Source: Streptomyces mobaraensis NBRC 13819 = DSM 40847 (GTDB lineage: Bacteria > Actinomycetota > Actinomycetes > Streptomycetales > Streptomycetaceae). From it: a stretch of DNA of 64,000 nt. The stretch lies in assembly GCF_017916255.1 (NCBI RefSeq), contig NZ_CP072827.1:3683501-3747500 (forward strand). Reading direction: 5' to 3'. The first letter of the stretch is position 1. Each line of letters begins with the position of its first letter. The notes below the pieces were generated by a model. It was not told the DNA's origin. It saw only the letters and a program-made list of their open reading frames with translations, and searched no databases. Shown here piece by piece: positions 7,816 through 17,487 of the stretch. The translations under genes were made by a program, and so were the position numbers.

Positions 7816-8493
7816 ATGTGTGAGACTGACACTGTGCGCGAACAAGGAAAAATCACGGTATTTCTGCTCGACGACCACGAAGTCGTGCGGCGCGGCGTTC
7901 ACGAGATGCTCTCCACGGAGGCGGACATCGAGGTCGTCGGAGAGGCCGGTACCGCCGCGGACGCACTGGTGCGCATTCCCGCCACCCGGCCTGACGTCGC
8001 CGTTCTGGACGTTCGGCTTCCGGATGGCAGCGGGGTCGAAGTCTGCCGTGAGATCCGTTCGCTCGATCCGGGAATCAAGTGCCTGATGCTGACGTCGTTC
8101 GCGGACGACGAGGCGCTTTTCGACGCGATCATGGCCGGGGCCTCGGGTTATGTACTCAAGGCGATTCGCGGCAATGAGCTGCTCTCCGCCGTGCGGGACG
8201 TGGCGGCCGGGAAGTCGCTGCTCGACCCGGTGGCGACCGCCCGGGTGCTGGAGCGGCTGCGCGACGGCAAGAGCCCGCGCGGCGACGACCGGCTGGCGTC
8301 ACTGACGGAACAGGAACGGCGGATCCTGGACCTGATCGGGGAAGGGCTGACGAACCGCGTGATCGGCGAGCGGCTGCACCTCGCGGAGAAGACCATCAAG
8401 AATTACGTCTCCAGCCTGCTCTCCAAGCTGGGCATGGAACGGCGTTCGCAGGCCGCGGCCTACGTCGCGCGTCTGCAGGCGGAGAAGCGGTGA
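7816..8493 (+). CDS. Orphan NarL/DevR-type response regulator
   Basis: A 225-residue regulator. The receiver domain (about 13-130) has the acidic pair D19/D20, phospho-acceptor D65 (VLDVRLPDG), T93 and K115. The C-terminal LuxR-type helix-turn-helix reads SLTEQERRILDL then TNRVIGERLHLAEKTIKNYV. The AEKT-KNYVS-LL-KLGMERR stretch is very close to mycobacterial DosR/DevR, including the Lys, Lys and Asn known to touch DosR-box bases. No sensor kinase is next to it. The start ATG follows GGGGAAGACTCG; the GTG at codon 7 is an alternative. Immediately downstream is a phased array of DevR-box-like palindromes and then a PNPOx-fold gene, a family common in DosR regulons. Confidence 0.9.
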   Translation: MCETDTVREQGKITVFLLDDHEVVRRGVHEMLSTEADIEVVGEAGTAADALVRIPATRPDVAVLDVRLPDGSGVEVCREIRSLDPGIKCLMLTSFADDEALFDAIMAGASGYVLKAIRGNELLSAVRDVAAGKSLLDPVATARVLERLRDGKSPRGDDRLASLTEQERRILDLIGEGLTNRVIGERLHLAEKTIKNYVSSLLSKLGMERRSQAAAYVARLQAEKR

Positions 8494-8540
8494 GGGGGAT
8501 GGGGGCCGGCGGCCCGCGCCTCCGGGGAGTCCCGTACGGG

Positions 8541-8660
8541 TCGGCCGCTCAGGGACGCGCGTGCCCGTTCATGGCCGCCGGTGCCCGTTCAGGGACACCA
8601 GTGCCCGTTCAGGGACACCAGTGCCCGTTCAGGGACGCCGGTGCCCGTTTAGGGACCAAC
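8541..8660. repeat. Tandem 20-bp repeat array
   Basis: Five clear copies, plus a degenerate first one, of a 20-bp unit GTGCCCGTTCAGGGACACCA. They start exactly every 20 bases at 8561, 8581, 8601, 8621 and 8641, with the degenerate copy at 8541. Copies 8581 and 8601 are identical. The array lies between the response regulator and the PNPOx gene and encodes nothing recognisable. It is not a CRISPR: there are no spacers. Confidence 0.9.
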
Positions 8661-8665
8661 GTCCC
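8552..8665. promoter_or_regulatory. Phased DevR/DosR-box-like operator array
   Basis: Read in the register GGGAC-N4-GTCCC, the core of the 20-bp DosR box, the repeats form six sites exactly 20 bp apart. GGGAC-N4-GTGCC occurs at 8552, 8592, 8612 and 8632, a degenerate site (TGGCC-N4-GTGCC) at 8572, and the last site, GGGAC-CAAC-GTCCC (8652-8665), is a perfect core palindrome. This last site is 59 bp before the PNPOx start. Binding by the adjacent DevR-like regulator is an inference from motif and position. Confidence 0.6.
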
Positions 8666-8724
8666 GGCCGCGACGGGGCGGGTGGCTCTACGTGTACCGG
8701 ACGTGACGGTGCAGAGTAAGGCGC

Positions 8725-9180
8725 ATGCCCGCACCGGTACCGCCGGCCGCCCCGCCGGCCACAGACGAACACCGAGCGCTCGAACTGCTCGGACGCGCCC
8801 CCTACGGGCACCTCTCGGTGACCCTGCGCGCGCTCCCGTTCGTCATCACCACCCGGCACATCGTGTCCGACGGCCGGGTGCTGGTGCGGCTGCACGGCGG
8901 CTACGGCTACAGCAGGGCCTGCGACGGCAGCGTCATCGCCTACAACGCCGACAACTTCGGCGGGCGGGAGGACGGCGACGAGGACGTCTGGCACGTCCAA
9001 TTCGTGGGCACCGCACGGCGGTTCACTCCGGAACCGGCGGAACTGCTGCGCTTCGGACCGGCCCCGCGGGCGGCGGACAACGCACCCTTCCTGCCCGAAT
9101 ACCTGTGCATAGAACCGCAGTTCATCACCCTGCACCACCTCGAAGGCGTACCCGCGCGACAGGCCGCGCACTCGTCGTGA
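8725..9180 (+). CDS. Pyridoxamine 5'-phosphate oxidase-fold flavin/cofactor-binding protein
   Basis: A 151-residue split-barrel protein. After a Pro/Ala-rich start, the segment RAPYGHLSVTLRALPFVITTRHIVSDGRVLVRL follows the usual PNPOx-like pattern (GxLx...P...Y/H), although its exact cofactor (FMN or F420) cannot be read from sequence. The family acts in the cytosol as flavin or F420 reductases. It sits 231 bp after the DevR-like regulator, directly behind the phased operator array, so it is the best candidate target of that regulator. The ATG follows GTAAGGCGC. The following phosphotransferase gene starts 15 bp later and may be co-transcribed. Confidence 0.75.
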   Translation: MPAPVPPAAPPATDEHRALELLGRAPYGHLSVTLRALPFVITTRHIVSDGRVLVRLHGGYGYSRACDGSVIAYNADNFGGREDGDEDVWHVQFVGTARRFTPEPAELLRFGPAPRAADNAPFLPEYLCIEPQFITLHHLEGVPARQAAHSS

Positions 9181-9195
9181 ACTAACATTTGGGGC

Positions 9196-10707
9196 GTGCC
9201 GCGCTCACTTGTCCCCCCTGTCGCACCTCCCGACGGCGGCACCCTGCGCTCCCTGCTGCGCCGCTACCGGCACGCCGGCGAGCCCCTCGCCTGCGAGCCG
9301 CTCACCGAGGGACTGCTCAACCACGGCTACCGGCTCTCCACCAGCAGGGGCCACTTCTTCCTCAAGCACCACCTCGACGGCGACCGGGCCGCCATCGCCC
9401 GGCAGCACGCGGCGACGCAGCGGCTCGGCGCCCTCGGCCTGCCGGTCGCCCCGCCGGTGGCCGCGGAGGACGGCTCGACCGTCGCGGTCCTCGGCGGCCG
9501 CTGCTACGCGCTGCACCCCTGGGTCGAAGGGCGGCACCGGGACGGCGGCGAGCTCACCACGGCCCAGTCGCGCGGCCTGGGCGCGCTGCTCGGGACCGTC
9601 CACGTCAGCCTGGAGACGGTGATGCGGGAGGTCGCCGGGCCGGGTGGCGCGGGGGCGGCCGGGGGAGCGTGGGCCGAAGGGGCCTGGGCGGAAGGGGCGT
9701 GGGCTGAAGCGGCCTGGGCCGGCGGGGGCGACCGGGCCGTGAACGCCGGGGGCGGTGCCCGGACGGCGGGAGCCGGGACGGCGACGGGCGGGGGCACGGC
9801 GTCGGACGGGGGCACGGACACCCGCCCGGGCGGATGGAACGGGGCGGGCGGACGGAACGGGACGCTGACGGCCGCGCGGGCGGGGACCGGCACCCGGCTC
9901 GGGGACGGCCCGGGCGCTCGGCACGGGGCGTGTTCGGTGCTCGTGCCCGGCGGCGTCGGGGCGGCGGTGGACAGCGGGCTGCCCGGTGCCCCCGGAAGGT
10001 GTTCCACGGGTCTCAGGGGCGCGCCGTCCGGGGCGACGCCGCGCCGGGCGCCCGAGAGTGCCCCTGAGGGCCCTCAGGGCGCCCCTAGGGGCGCGGCGCG
10101 CGCCTCCGAGGCACACGGCACCCTCGACGCGCTGGACGCTGCCGCCGACCCCGAGGACACGTACGCGCTCATCGAGGAGTTGCTGGTCCTGGTCCGCCGG
10201 GGCCCCCGCGACTCCTTCGACGAACTGGCCGAGCACCGCCTCGTCGAACGCCGGGCCCTGCTGGAACGGCACGCCCACCGCCGCCCGCCCCCGGCCGCCA
10301 TCCCGGCACGCGGCTGGGTGCACGGCGACTTCCACCCGCTCAACCTGCTGTACCGGGACGCCGAACCCGCCGCGATCGTCGACTGGGACCGCCTCGGCGT
10401 CCGCCCCCGCGCGGAGGAGGCCGTCCGCGCCGCCGTGATCTTCTTCCTGCGCCCCGACGGCACCCTCGACTTCGCGAAGATACGCCCGTACGCCCGCGCC
10501 TACCGGCGCACCACCGGCGCCGGCCCGGAGGAGCTCGCGGCGGCCGTGCACCGCGTGTGGTGGGAGCGCCTCAACGACTTCTGGATGCTCCGCTGGCGCT
10601 ACCAGCTCGGCGACCACCGCGCCGACCCCGGCTTCCCGGCGTCGGCGGCGCTGGCGGTGTGGTGGACGGGCGCGTACGAGGACGTGCGGGCGGCGTTCAC
10701 GGACTGA
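9196..10707 (+). CDS. Phosphotransferase (APH/homoserine kinase-like) with large low-complexity insert
   Basis: A 503-residue protein with the aminoglycoside-phosphotransferase fold. The N-lobe is residues 1-145. The catalytic loop is VHGDFHPLNLL (H376, D378) and the metal-binding segment IVDWDR carries D396. The family phosphorylates small molecules such as amino-alcohols, sugars or aminoglycosides; the substrate is unknown. Residues about 147-305 are an unusual Gly/Ala/Thr-rich insert between the lobes. It begins with four degenerate copies of a five-residue GAWAE-type repeat and continues with GGGTASDGGTDT-like sequence, so the protein is about 160 residues longer than normal. The GTG start is 15 bp after the PNPOx stop. 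Confidence 0.8.
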   Translation: MPRSLVPPVAPPDGGTLRSLLRRYRHAGEPLACEPLTEGLLNHGYRLSTSRGHFFLKHHLDGDRAAIARQHAATQRLGALGLPVAPPVAAEDGSTVAVLGGRCYALHPWVEGRHRDGGELTTAQSRGLGALLGTVHVSLETVMREVAGPGGAGAAGGAWAEGAWAEGAWAEAAWAGGGDRAVNAGGGARTAGAGTATGGGTASDGGTDTRPGGWNGAGGRNGTLTAARAGTGTRLGDGPGARHGACSVLVPGGVGAAVDSGLPGAPGRCSTGLRGAPSGATPRRAPESAPEGPQGAPRGAARASEAHGTLDALDAAADPEDTYALIEELLVLVRRGPRDSFDELAEHRLVERRALLERHAHRRPPPAAIPARGWVHGDFHPLNLLYRDAEPAAIVDWDRLGVRPRAEEAVRAAVIFFLRPDGTLDFAKIRPYARAYRRTTGAGPEELAAAVHRVWWERLNDFWMLRWRYQLGDHRADPGFPASAALAVWWTGAYEDVRAAFTD

Positions 10708-10737
10708 GGCGGGGGCGGGCGGGCCGCGGACATGGGA

Positions 10738-10763
10738 CGAGGCGGGGCCGGAGCCCCGCCTCG
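10738..10763. terminator. Bidirectional hairpin between convergent genes
   Basis: CGAGGCGGGGC (10738-10748) and GCCCCGCCTCG (10753-10763) form a perfect 11-bp stem with a CGGA loop. It lies between the stop of the phosphotransferase (plus) and that of the Ser/Thr kinase (minus). Confidence 0.75.
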
Positions 10764-10797
10764 ACGTCGGAACGGTCCCGTCACCGGGACCGCGCGC

Positions 10798-12492
<1,695 letters not shown>

Positions 12493-12862
12493 CAGTCCTC
12501 GCCGTCGTGTCTGGCCGCTCGCGGGGGCCAAGCCTTGGGGCAGTGCTCACGCTGCTGAGCCGTACGCGGAGCAATGCAGTCTTCCGATAAGGCACGCTAC
12601 AGGTTCCGCGGCGCGCGCCGGTCGGGGATGGACGGGCAATCAAACCCGCAGCGGCCCGGGCAAGGCAAATTCCGTGACGGCTTGTCGCGCATCCGGTCAC
12701 GGAACGGGCACGCGGCTTGACGTGCCCCTGGCCTGCGGCACACTTGGCCGGGATACGTGTCCGGCCGGATGGGATCCGGCCGGATCCAACCTATGAGCCG
12801 GGCCCGGCCCGGGTGTCGCGTCACCGACCGACGCCGGTCGGCGCCGAGGGGGAAGCAACACC
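12493..12862. other. Divergent promoter region of the two kinase genes
   Basis: This 370-bp gap separates two outward-facing kinase genes. It holds somewhat AT-richer sequence near 12650-12700 (GGCAAATTCCGTGACGG) where promoters are likely, but no strong palindrome or consensus promoter can be assigned. The plus-strand kinase has GGGGGAAGCAACACC before its ATG. Confidence 0.5.
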
Positions 12863-14656
12863 ATGAGCCAGGACGGCGCACAGGGCCGCTACGCGGGACG
12901 GGCCGTCGGCGGCGGCCGCTACCAGCTGCGCGACCTGCTCGGCGAGGGCGGCATGGCCTCCGTGCACCTCGCGTACGACTCGGTACTCGACCGCCAGGTC
13001 GCCGTCAAGACCCTCCACACGGAACTCGGCCGGGAGTCGTCCTTCCGCGAGCGCTTCCGCCGCGAGGCCCAGGCCGTGGCCAAGCTCACGCACACCAACA
13101 TCGTCTCCGTCTTCGACACCGGCGAGGACGAGCTGGACGGCTCGACGATGCCGTACATCGTCATGGAGTACATCGAGGGCAAGCCGCTGCGCTCGGTCCT
13201 CGACGCGGACGTGGCGCAGTACGGCGCGATGCCGACCGCCAAGGCGCTGAAGATCACGGCCGATGTGCTGGCCGCGCTCGAGGTCAGCCATGAGATGGGC
13301 CTGGTCCACCGGGACATCAAGCCCGGCAACGTGATGATGACCAAGCGTGATGTGGTCAAGGTCATGGACTTCGGCATCGCCCGCGCCATGCAGTCGGGGG
13401 TCACCTCGATGACGCAGACGGGCATGGTCGTCGGCACCCCGCAGTACCTCTCCCCCGAGCAGGCCCTGGGCCGCGGCGTGGACGCGCGGTCCGACCTGTA
13501 TTCGGTCGGCATCATGCTCTTCGAGCTGCTGACCGGCCGGCTGCCCTTCGACGCGGACTCGCCGCTGGCCATCGCGTACGCGCACGTCCAGGAGGAGCCG
13601 GTCGCGCCCTCCACGATCAACCGCTCGATCCCGCCGGCGGTGGACGCCCTGGTGGCCCGGGCGCTGAAGAAGAACCCGAACGAGCGCTTCCCGAGCGCCG
13701 CCGCCATGCGGGACGAGTGCGCGCGGGTGGCGGGGACGGCACGGACGGCCGGCTCGCCGGTGATCTCCGGGGACGCGCCCGCGCCGGGCAGCGGCGCCGG
13801 GGTCTCCTCGGCGGTCTTCCCGCCGGTGGACCAGCAGGCGGTGCCCGGCCCGGGCATCCAGTCCGTCCAGACGCCGTACCAGGCGCCGCAGCAGCAGAAC
13901 CCCTACGGGTCGTACGGATCGGGCTACGCGGCTCAGGGCCCGGGCCCGGCTGCCGCCTCTTCCCCTGCGTATCAGACGCCTCCGCCGTACCAGGGCGCGC
14001 ACACGCCCCCGCCCGGCGGCCTGCCCGCGTCCTCCGCCCCGGCTTCCGGCGGCGGCAGGGGCAACAAGCCGGTCATCATCGGATCGGCCATCGTCGCCGC
14101 GCTGGCGGTCATCGCCGTGATCACCGTCGTCACCCTCAAGAACAACAAGGACGACGACCCGGCCAAGGCGGACGGGCCGGCCGTCCAGGTCACCCGCTCC
14201 GCGGCCCCGGTGGGCGGCTCGGCCGGAGGTTCCTCCGGCGGCTCTTCCGGCGGCTCCTCCGGTGGTTATTCCGGTGGCTCCGGCGGCGGGTCCAACGGCT
14301 CGACGAGCGGCGGCAACGGGGGTGGCAACGGCGGCGGCACCGGAGGCGGCGGCGTGGGCAGCAAGCACGTCGACGGCGACAAGGCCAAGGTCATCGAGCC
14401 CGAGAAGTGCACGCAGGCGCGTCCCAGTTTCCTCGACAAGACGAAGACGAGCATGCCGGACGTCAGCTTCGTCTACATCGACTCGGTGAAGCAGTGCTTC
14501 CAGCAAGCCGGCTGGAAGTACCGCGAGGACAAGCAGAACGAGAACGTGTTCGGCAAGGGCACGGTCGTGATGCAGAACCCTCAAAAGAATGATCCGTTCG
14601 ACCCGAAGACCACCACGATCGTCATCACGGTCTCGACGGGCGACCCGGCTTCCTGA
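12863..14656 (+). CDS. Membrane Ser/Thr protein kinase with PASTA-like ectodomain
   Basis: A 597-residue Hanks-type kinase. ATP lysine K49, catalytic D151 in HRDIKPGN, DFG from D169, and activation-loop T184-Q-T186. A Pro/Gln/Gly-rich linker leads to one transmembrane helix (about 403-426, IGSAIVAALAVIAVITVV). The extracellular part has a long Ser/Gly-rich stalk and then a single compact domain of about 85 residues (FVYIDSVKQCFQQAGWKY, ending IVITVSTGDPAS) that resembles one PASTA domain and has two cysteines. It may sense cell-wall fragments, by analogy with PknB; that is an inference. The gene is divergent from the NNPGSA kinase. Confidence 0.88.
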   Translation: MSQDGAQGRYAGRAVGGGRYQLRDLLGEGGMASVHLAYDSVLDRQVAVKTLHTELGRESSFRERFRREAQAVAKLTHTNIVSVFDTGEDELDGSTMPYIVMEYIEGKPLRSVLDADVAQYGAMPTAKALKITADVLAALEVSHEMGLVHRDIKPGNVMMTKRDVVKVMDFGIARAMQSGVTSMTQTGMVVGTPQYLSPEQALGRGVDARSDLYSVGIMLFELLTGRLPFDADSPLAIAYAHVQEEPVAPSTINRSIPPAVDALVARALKKNPNERFPSAAAMRDECARVAGTARTAGSPVISGDAPAPGSGAGVSSAVFPPVDQQAVPGPGIQSVQTPYQAPQQQNPYGSYGSGYAAQGPGPAAASSPAYQTPPPYQGAHTPPPGGLPASSAPASGGGRGNKPVIIGSAIVAALAVIAVITVVTLKNNKDDDPAKADGPAVQVTRSAAPVGGSAGGSSGGSSGGSSGGYSGGSGGGSNGSTSGGNGGGNGGGTGGGGVGSKHVDGDKAKVIEPEKCTQARPSFLDKTKTSMPDVSFVYIDSVKQCFQQAGWKYREDKQNENVFGKGTVVMQNPQKNDPFDPKTTTIVITVSTGDPAS

Positions 14657-14668
14657 CCCCGAACGGCC

Positions 14669-14703
14669 GGAGGCCGGCCGCCGCTGTACGGCAACCGGCC
14701 TCC
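14669..14703. terminator. Hairpin between kinase and Bpa genes
   Basis: GGAGGCCGG (14669-14677) pairs perfectly with CCGGCCTCC (14695-14703) around a 17-base loop, just after the kinase stop and before the convergent Bpa gene. It is a modest but well-placed terminator. Confidence 0.5.
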
Positions 14704-14784
14704 GTCGTACGCCTCTTGGCCTTGCGGTCCCCCAAGGGCCGAGGATCGCGGGTACGGGTTACAGGCAAGGGGGCAGACACGGGC

Positions 14785-15348
14785 TTACAGGTACGGGCCC
14801 GAGCGCGCTCCGTGCTGGTTCCGGCCGCCGCCTTCGCCCTCGTCGTCGCCGAGGCCCGCCGGGAGGGCGCGGCGCATCTGCTCCAACTGGGCGCGGGCGG
14901 CCATCTGCTGGGCGAACAGCGCCGTCTGAATGCCGTGGAAGAGCCCCTCGAGCCAGCCGACGAGCTGGGCCTGGGCGATGCGGAGTTCGGCCTCGGTGGG
15001 GATGGTGTCGTCGGTGAACGGGAGCGACAGGCGCTCCAGTTCCTCCACGAGCTCGGGGGCGAGCCCGTCTTCCAGCTCCTTGACGGAGCTGTGGTGGATC
15101 TCCTTGAGCCGCACCCGGCTCGCCTCGTCCAGGGGCGCGGCGCGCACTTCCTCCAGCAGTTGCTTGATCATGCTGCCGATGCGCATGACCTTCGCGGGCT
15201 GTTCGACCTGCTCCGTCACGGGGACCTCGCGCGACTCGTCGTCACCCGCCCCGCCGCCGGGGCTGGTGCTGCCGAGAGCCATGCCGTCCGGGCCTACGAC
15301 CAGGATGTGCGGGCTCTCCTGCGACCGTTCGTTCCTCGGCATATCCAT
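14785..15348 (-). CDS. bpa: Bacterial proteasome activator (Bpa/PafE) family protein
   Basis: A 187-residue helical protein of the Bpa family, which forms rings that open the 20S proteasome gate without ATP. Family segments are ILVVGPDGMALG, EQPAKVMRIGSMIKQLLEEV, and helices containing LVGWLEGLFHGIQTALFAQQ. The C-terminus ends GPYL; mycobacterial Bpa ends GQYL, the tail that docks into the proteasome alpha ring, so the key Tyr-Leu is kept and Gln is replaced by Pro. The start is uncertain: ATG at 15348 is chosen, GTG at 15366 and ATG at 15342 are in frame. It is convergent with the kinase. The proteasome itself is not encoded here. Confidence 0.85.
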   Translation of the reverse strand: MDMPRNERSQESPHILVVGPDGMALGSTSPGGGAGDDESREVPVTEQVEQPAKVMRIGSMIKQLLEEVRAAPLDEASRVRLKEIHHSSVKELEDGLAPELVEELERLSLPFTDDTIPTEAELRIAQAQLVGWLEGLFHGIQTALFAQQMAARAQLEQMRRALPAGLGDDEGEGGGRNQHGARSGPYL

Positions 15349-15462
15349 GCCGCCATTCTCTCGCACAGATGATTTCCCCCTGGTGATGCCCCCGTACGCG
15401 TCTGATCCAACGGGGTGCGCGGTGCGGTTGTGCCCGGTCGTACGGACCGGCGCGCGATCCGG

Positions 15463-16254
15463 TCAGCGCCGCCGCAGGCGCAGGGCGAGGAACCCCAGGC
15501 CCAGGCCGGTGAGGGTCATACCGGTCCCCAGGGGCAGGACCCGCATCACGGGTTCCTCGTCCGCGGCGGCACGGCCGTTCCGTCCGCCGGCGCGGGCGGG
15601 CGCGGGCCGTGCCGGGCGTTCCGGGACGATCTGCGCCGGGGTCCAGACGGGTGTCGGCTCGATCCCCGCGTCGGGGGTGGCGGACCCGTCGCCGTAGGGG
15701 TCCTTCTCCGCCCCGGAAGGGTTCTCGGGGTTCTCAGGGTCCCCGGGGCCCTCGGGGGCGCGGCCGGGGTGCGGGCGCCCCTCACCCGCGACGGTTCCCG
15801 CGAGGCGCCCGGCGTCGGCGGCGGACGGAGAGGGGGGAGGGGCGGGAGGGAGTACGGGAGGGGGCGCGGGCGCGGGCGGCGGCAGCGGGCTGAGGGGCAG
15901 GACCGGTCCAGGAGGCGCGAGCGCCGGAAGGGAAGGCACTGGCCCGAGAGGCCCAGGCTGCGCCAGGGGTTCCGCTGGCGTCAGGGGTCCCGCTGGCGTC
16001 AGAGGTCCCGCTGGCGTCATGGGTGTCGAAGGCGCCAGTGACACGGACGGTACGGGCGGGCCGCCCTCGGCCCGGGCCGCGTCGGACGGACCCGCGAGGA
16101 CGGCCGTCAGCGCCCAGCCCGTCAGGAGGGCCAGGCGCCCGGCCCTCCGGGACGTCCGTGCCGGCGGGGCCACCCGCCGCGTCCTGCGTACCCGGGACGT
16201 ACCCGGCCGGGCGACGGCCACGGAGCGAAGCGTTCCGGCGATCACTGCCATCAC
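15463..16254 (-). CDS. Proline-rich secreted protein with LPLGTG/TM/Arg C-terminal tail
   Basis: A 263-residue protein of unknown function. An Arg-rich N-terminus is followed by a hydrophobic stretch (LALLTGWALTAVLAG) and an AxA-like site, fitting a signal peptide. The middle is Pro/Ala-rich, with PAGPLT repeats and poly-Pro runs, so extended and wall-spanning. The C-terminus reads VLPLGTG, then a hydrophobic segment (MTLTGLGLGFLAL), then RLRRR. This is the layout of a cell-wall sorting signal, but with LPLGTG in place of LPxTG or LAxTG. Two class E sortases are encoded elsewhere in the window. The first codon may be GTG 16254 or ATG 16251. Confidence 0.6.
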   Translation of the reverse strand: MMAVIAGTLRSVAVARPGTSRVRRTRRVAPPARTSRRAGRLALLTGWALTAVLAGPSDAARAEGGPPVPSVSLAPSTPMTPAGPLTPAGPLTPAEPLAQPGPLGPVPSLPALAPPGPVLPLSPLPPPAPAPPPVLPPAPPPSPSAADAGRLAGTVAGEGRPHPGRAPEGPGDPENPENPSGAEKDPYGDGSATPDAGIEPTPVWTPAQIVPERPARPAPARAGGRNGRAAADEEPVMRVLPLGTGMTLTGLGLGFLALRLRRR

Positions 16255-16380
16255 CCGTCCACCGTCACACGCCCGCAGGACCCGGGCACGCCGGACGGCC
16301 GGACGGGTGACGGCCGGCCGACGCGCGCGCGTCGGCTCACCAGAGCAACCGCCCCCGCACCGGCCCGGGCCCCGCTCCCC

Positions 16381-17361
16381 TCACCCCGTGGTGAGCAGCA
16401 CCTTCCCCACGTGGGAGCTGTCCTCGACGACCCGATGCGCCTGGGCCGCGTCCCGGAGTGGCATCGTCCGGTCGACGACAGGACGGACCCGGCCGCCCGA
16501 GACGAGGGGCCAGACGTGTTCGCGCACGGCCGCCAGGATGGCCGCCTTCTCGGCGAGCGGACGGGAGCGGAGGGCGGTCGCCATGACGGCGGCCCGCTTC
16601 GTCAGCAGCTTGCCGAGGTCGAGTTCGGCCTTCCGCCCGCCCTGCAGGCCGATGATGGCGAGGCGGCCGTTGACGGCCAGGACGTCCACGTTCCGGTTCA
16701 GGTACTTGGCGCCCATGATGTCGAGGACGACGTCGGCGCCGGCCCCGCCGGTCACCTTGTGGATCTCCTCGACGAAGTCCTGTTCCCGGTAGTCGACGAG
16801 GATGTCGGCGCCGAGCTCGCGGCAGCGCTCCAGCTTCTCCCGGCTTCCGGCGGTGACCGCGACCCGCGCGCCGACCGCCTTGGCGAGCTGCACGGCCATG
16901 GTGCCGATGCCGCTGCCGCCGCCGTGCACGAGCAGCGTCTCGCCGGGCCGCAGGTGGGCGAGCATGAACACGTTCGACCAGACGGTCGCGGTGACCTCGG
17001 GCAGGGCGGCGGCGGTCACGACGTCCAGGCCGTCGGGCACGGGCAGCAGTTGGCCGGCGGGGACGGCGACCTTCTCCGCGTACCCGCCGCCGGCGAGCAG
17101 CGCGCAGACCTCGTCGCCGACGGCCCAGCCGCTGACCCCCGGTCCGAGGACCGCGATCCGGCCGGAGCACTCCAGTCCGGGGTACGGGGAGGCGCCGGGC
17201 GGCGGGTCGTAGAACCCCTGCCGCTGCATCAGGTCGGCGCGGTTGACGGCCGTCGCGGCGACCTCGACCAGCACCTCCCCCTCACCGGGCACGGGGTCGG
17301 GTACCTCGGACCAGACCAGGGCGTCGGGTCCGCCGGGCTCGGGAATGGTGATCGCATACAT
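16381..17361 (-). CDS. NAD(P)H:quinone oxidoreductase, zinc-binding dehydrogenase superfamily
   Basis: A 326-residue medium-chain dehydrogenase/reductase of the quinone oxidoreductase (PIG3/QOR) branch. The N-terminal GroES-like domain contains NRADLMQRQGFYDPPPGAS, characteristic of PIG3-type enzymes. The Rossmann domain has LLVHGGGSGIGTMAVQLAK, binding NADPH. The catalytic zinc cysteines of true alcohol dehydrogenases are missing, as expected. It would reduce quinones or enones in the cytosol. It stands alone between unrelated genes, with 126 bp to the divergent potassium channel. Confidence 0.88.
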   Translation of the reverse strand: MYAITIPEPGGPDALVWSEVPDPVPGEGEVLVEVAATAVNRADLMQRQGFYDPPPGASPYPGLECSGRIAVLGPGVSGWAVGDEVCALLAGGGYAEKVAVPAGQLLPVPDGLDVVTAAALPEVTATVWSNVFMLAHLRPGETLLVHGGGSGIGTMAVQLAKAVGARVAVTAGSREKLERCRELGADILVDYREQDFVEEIHKVTGGAGADVVLDIMGAKYLNRNVDVLAVNGRLAIIGLQGGRKAELDLGKLLTKRAAVMATALRSRPLAEKAAILAAVREHVWPLVSGGRVRPVVDRTMPLRDAAQAHRVVEDSSHVGKVLLTTG

Positions 17362-17487
17362 GGCGCGAGGCTACTCCCCGCCCGTCGAACCCCCTAGGGA
17401 CCCGCGGGGGACGGCGCCGACGCGGCCGACCGCGACCCGTAGGGGCCACTGAGGTCCCCCTGAGGCCGCATAAGGAATCATGGACGG

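Noticed and set aside
8541..8660. CRISPR array
   Set aside because: The 20-bp units are contiguous with no spacers and no cas genes are near.
10021..10092. Regulatory inverted repeats (GAGGGCCCTCAGGGGCGCC-like) inside the phosphotransferase insert
   Set aside because: They lie within an open frame of low-complexity coding sequence and are explained by its composition.
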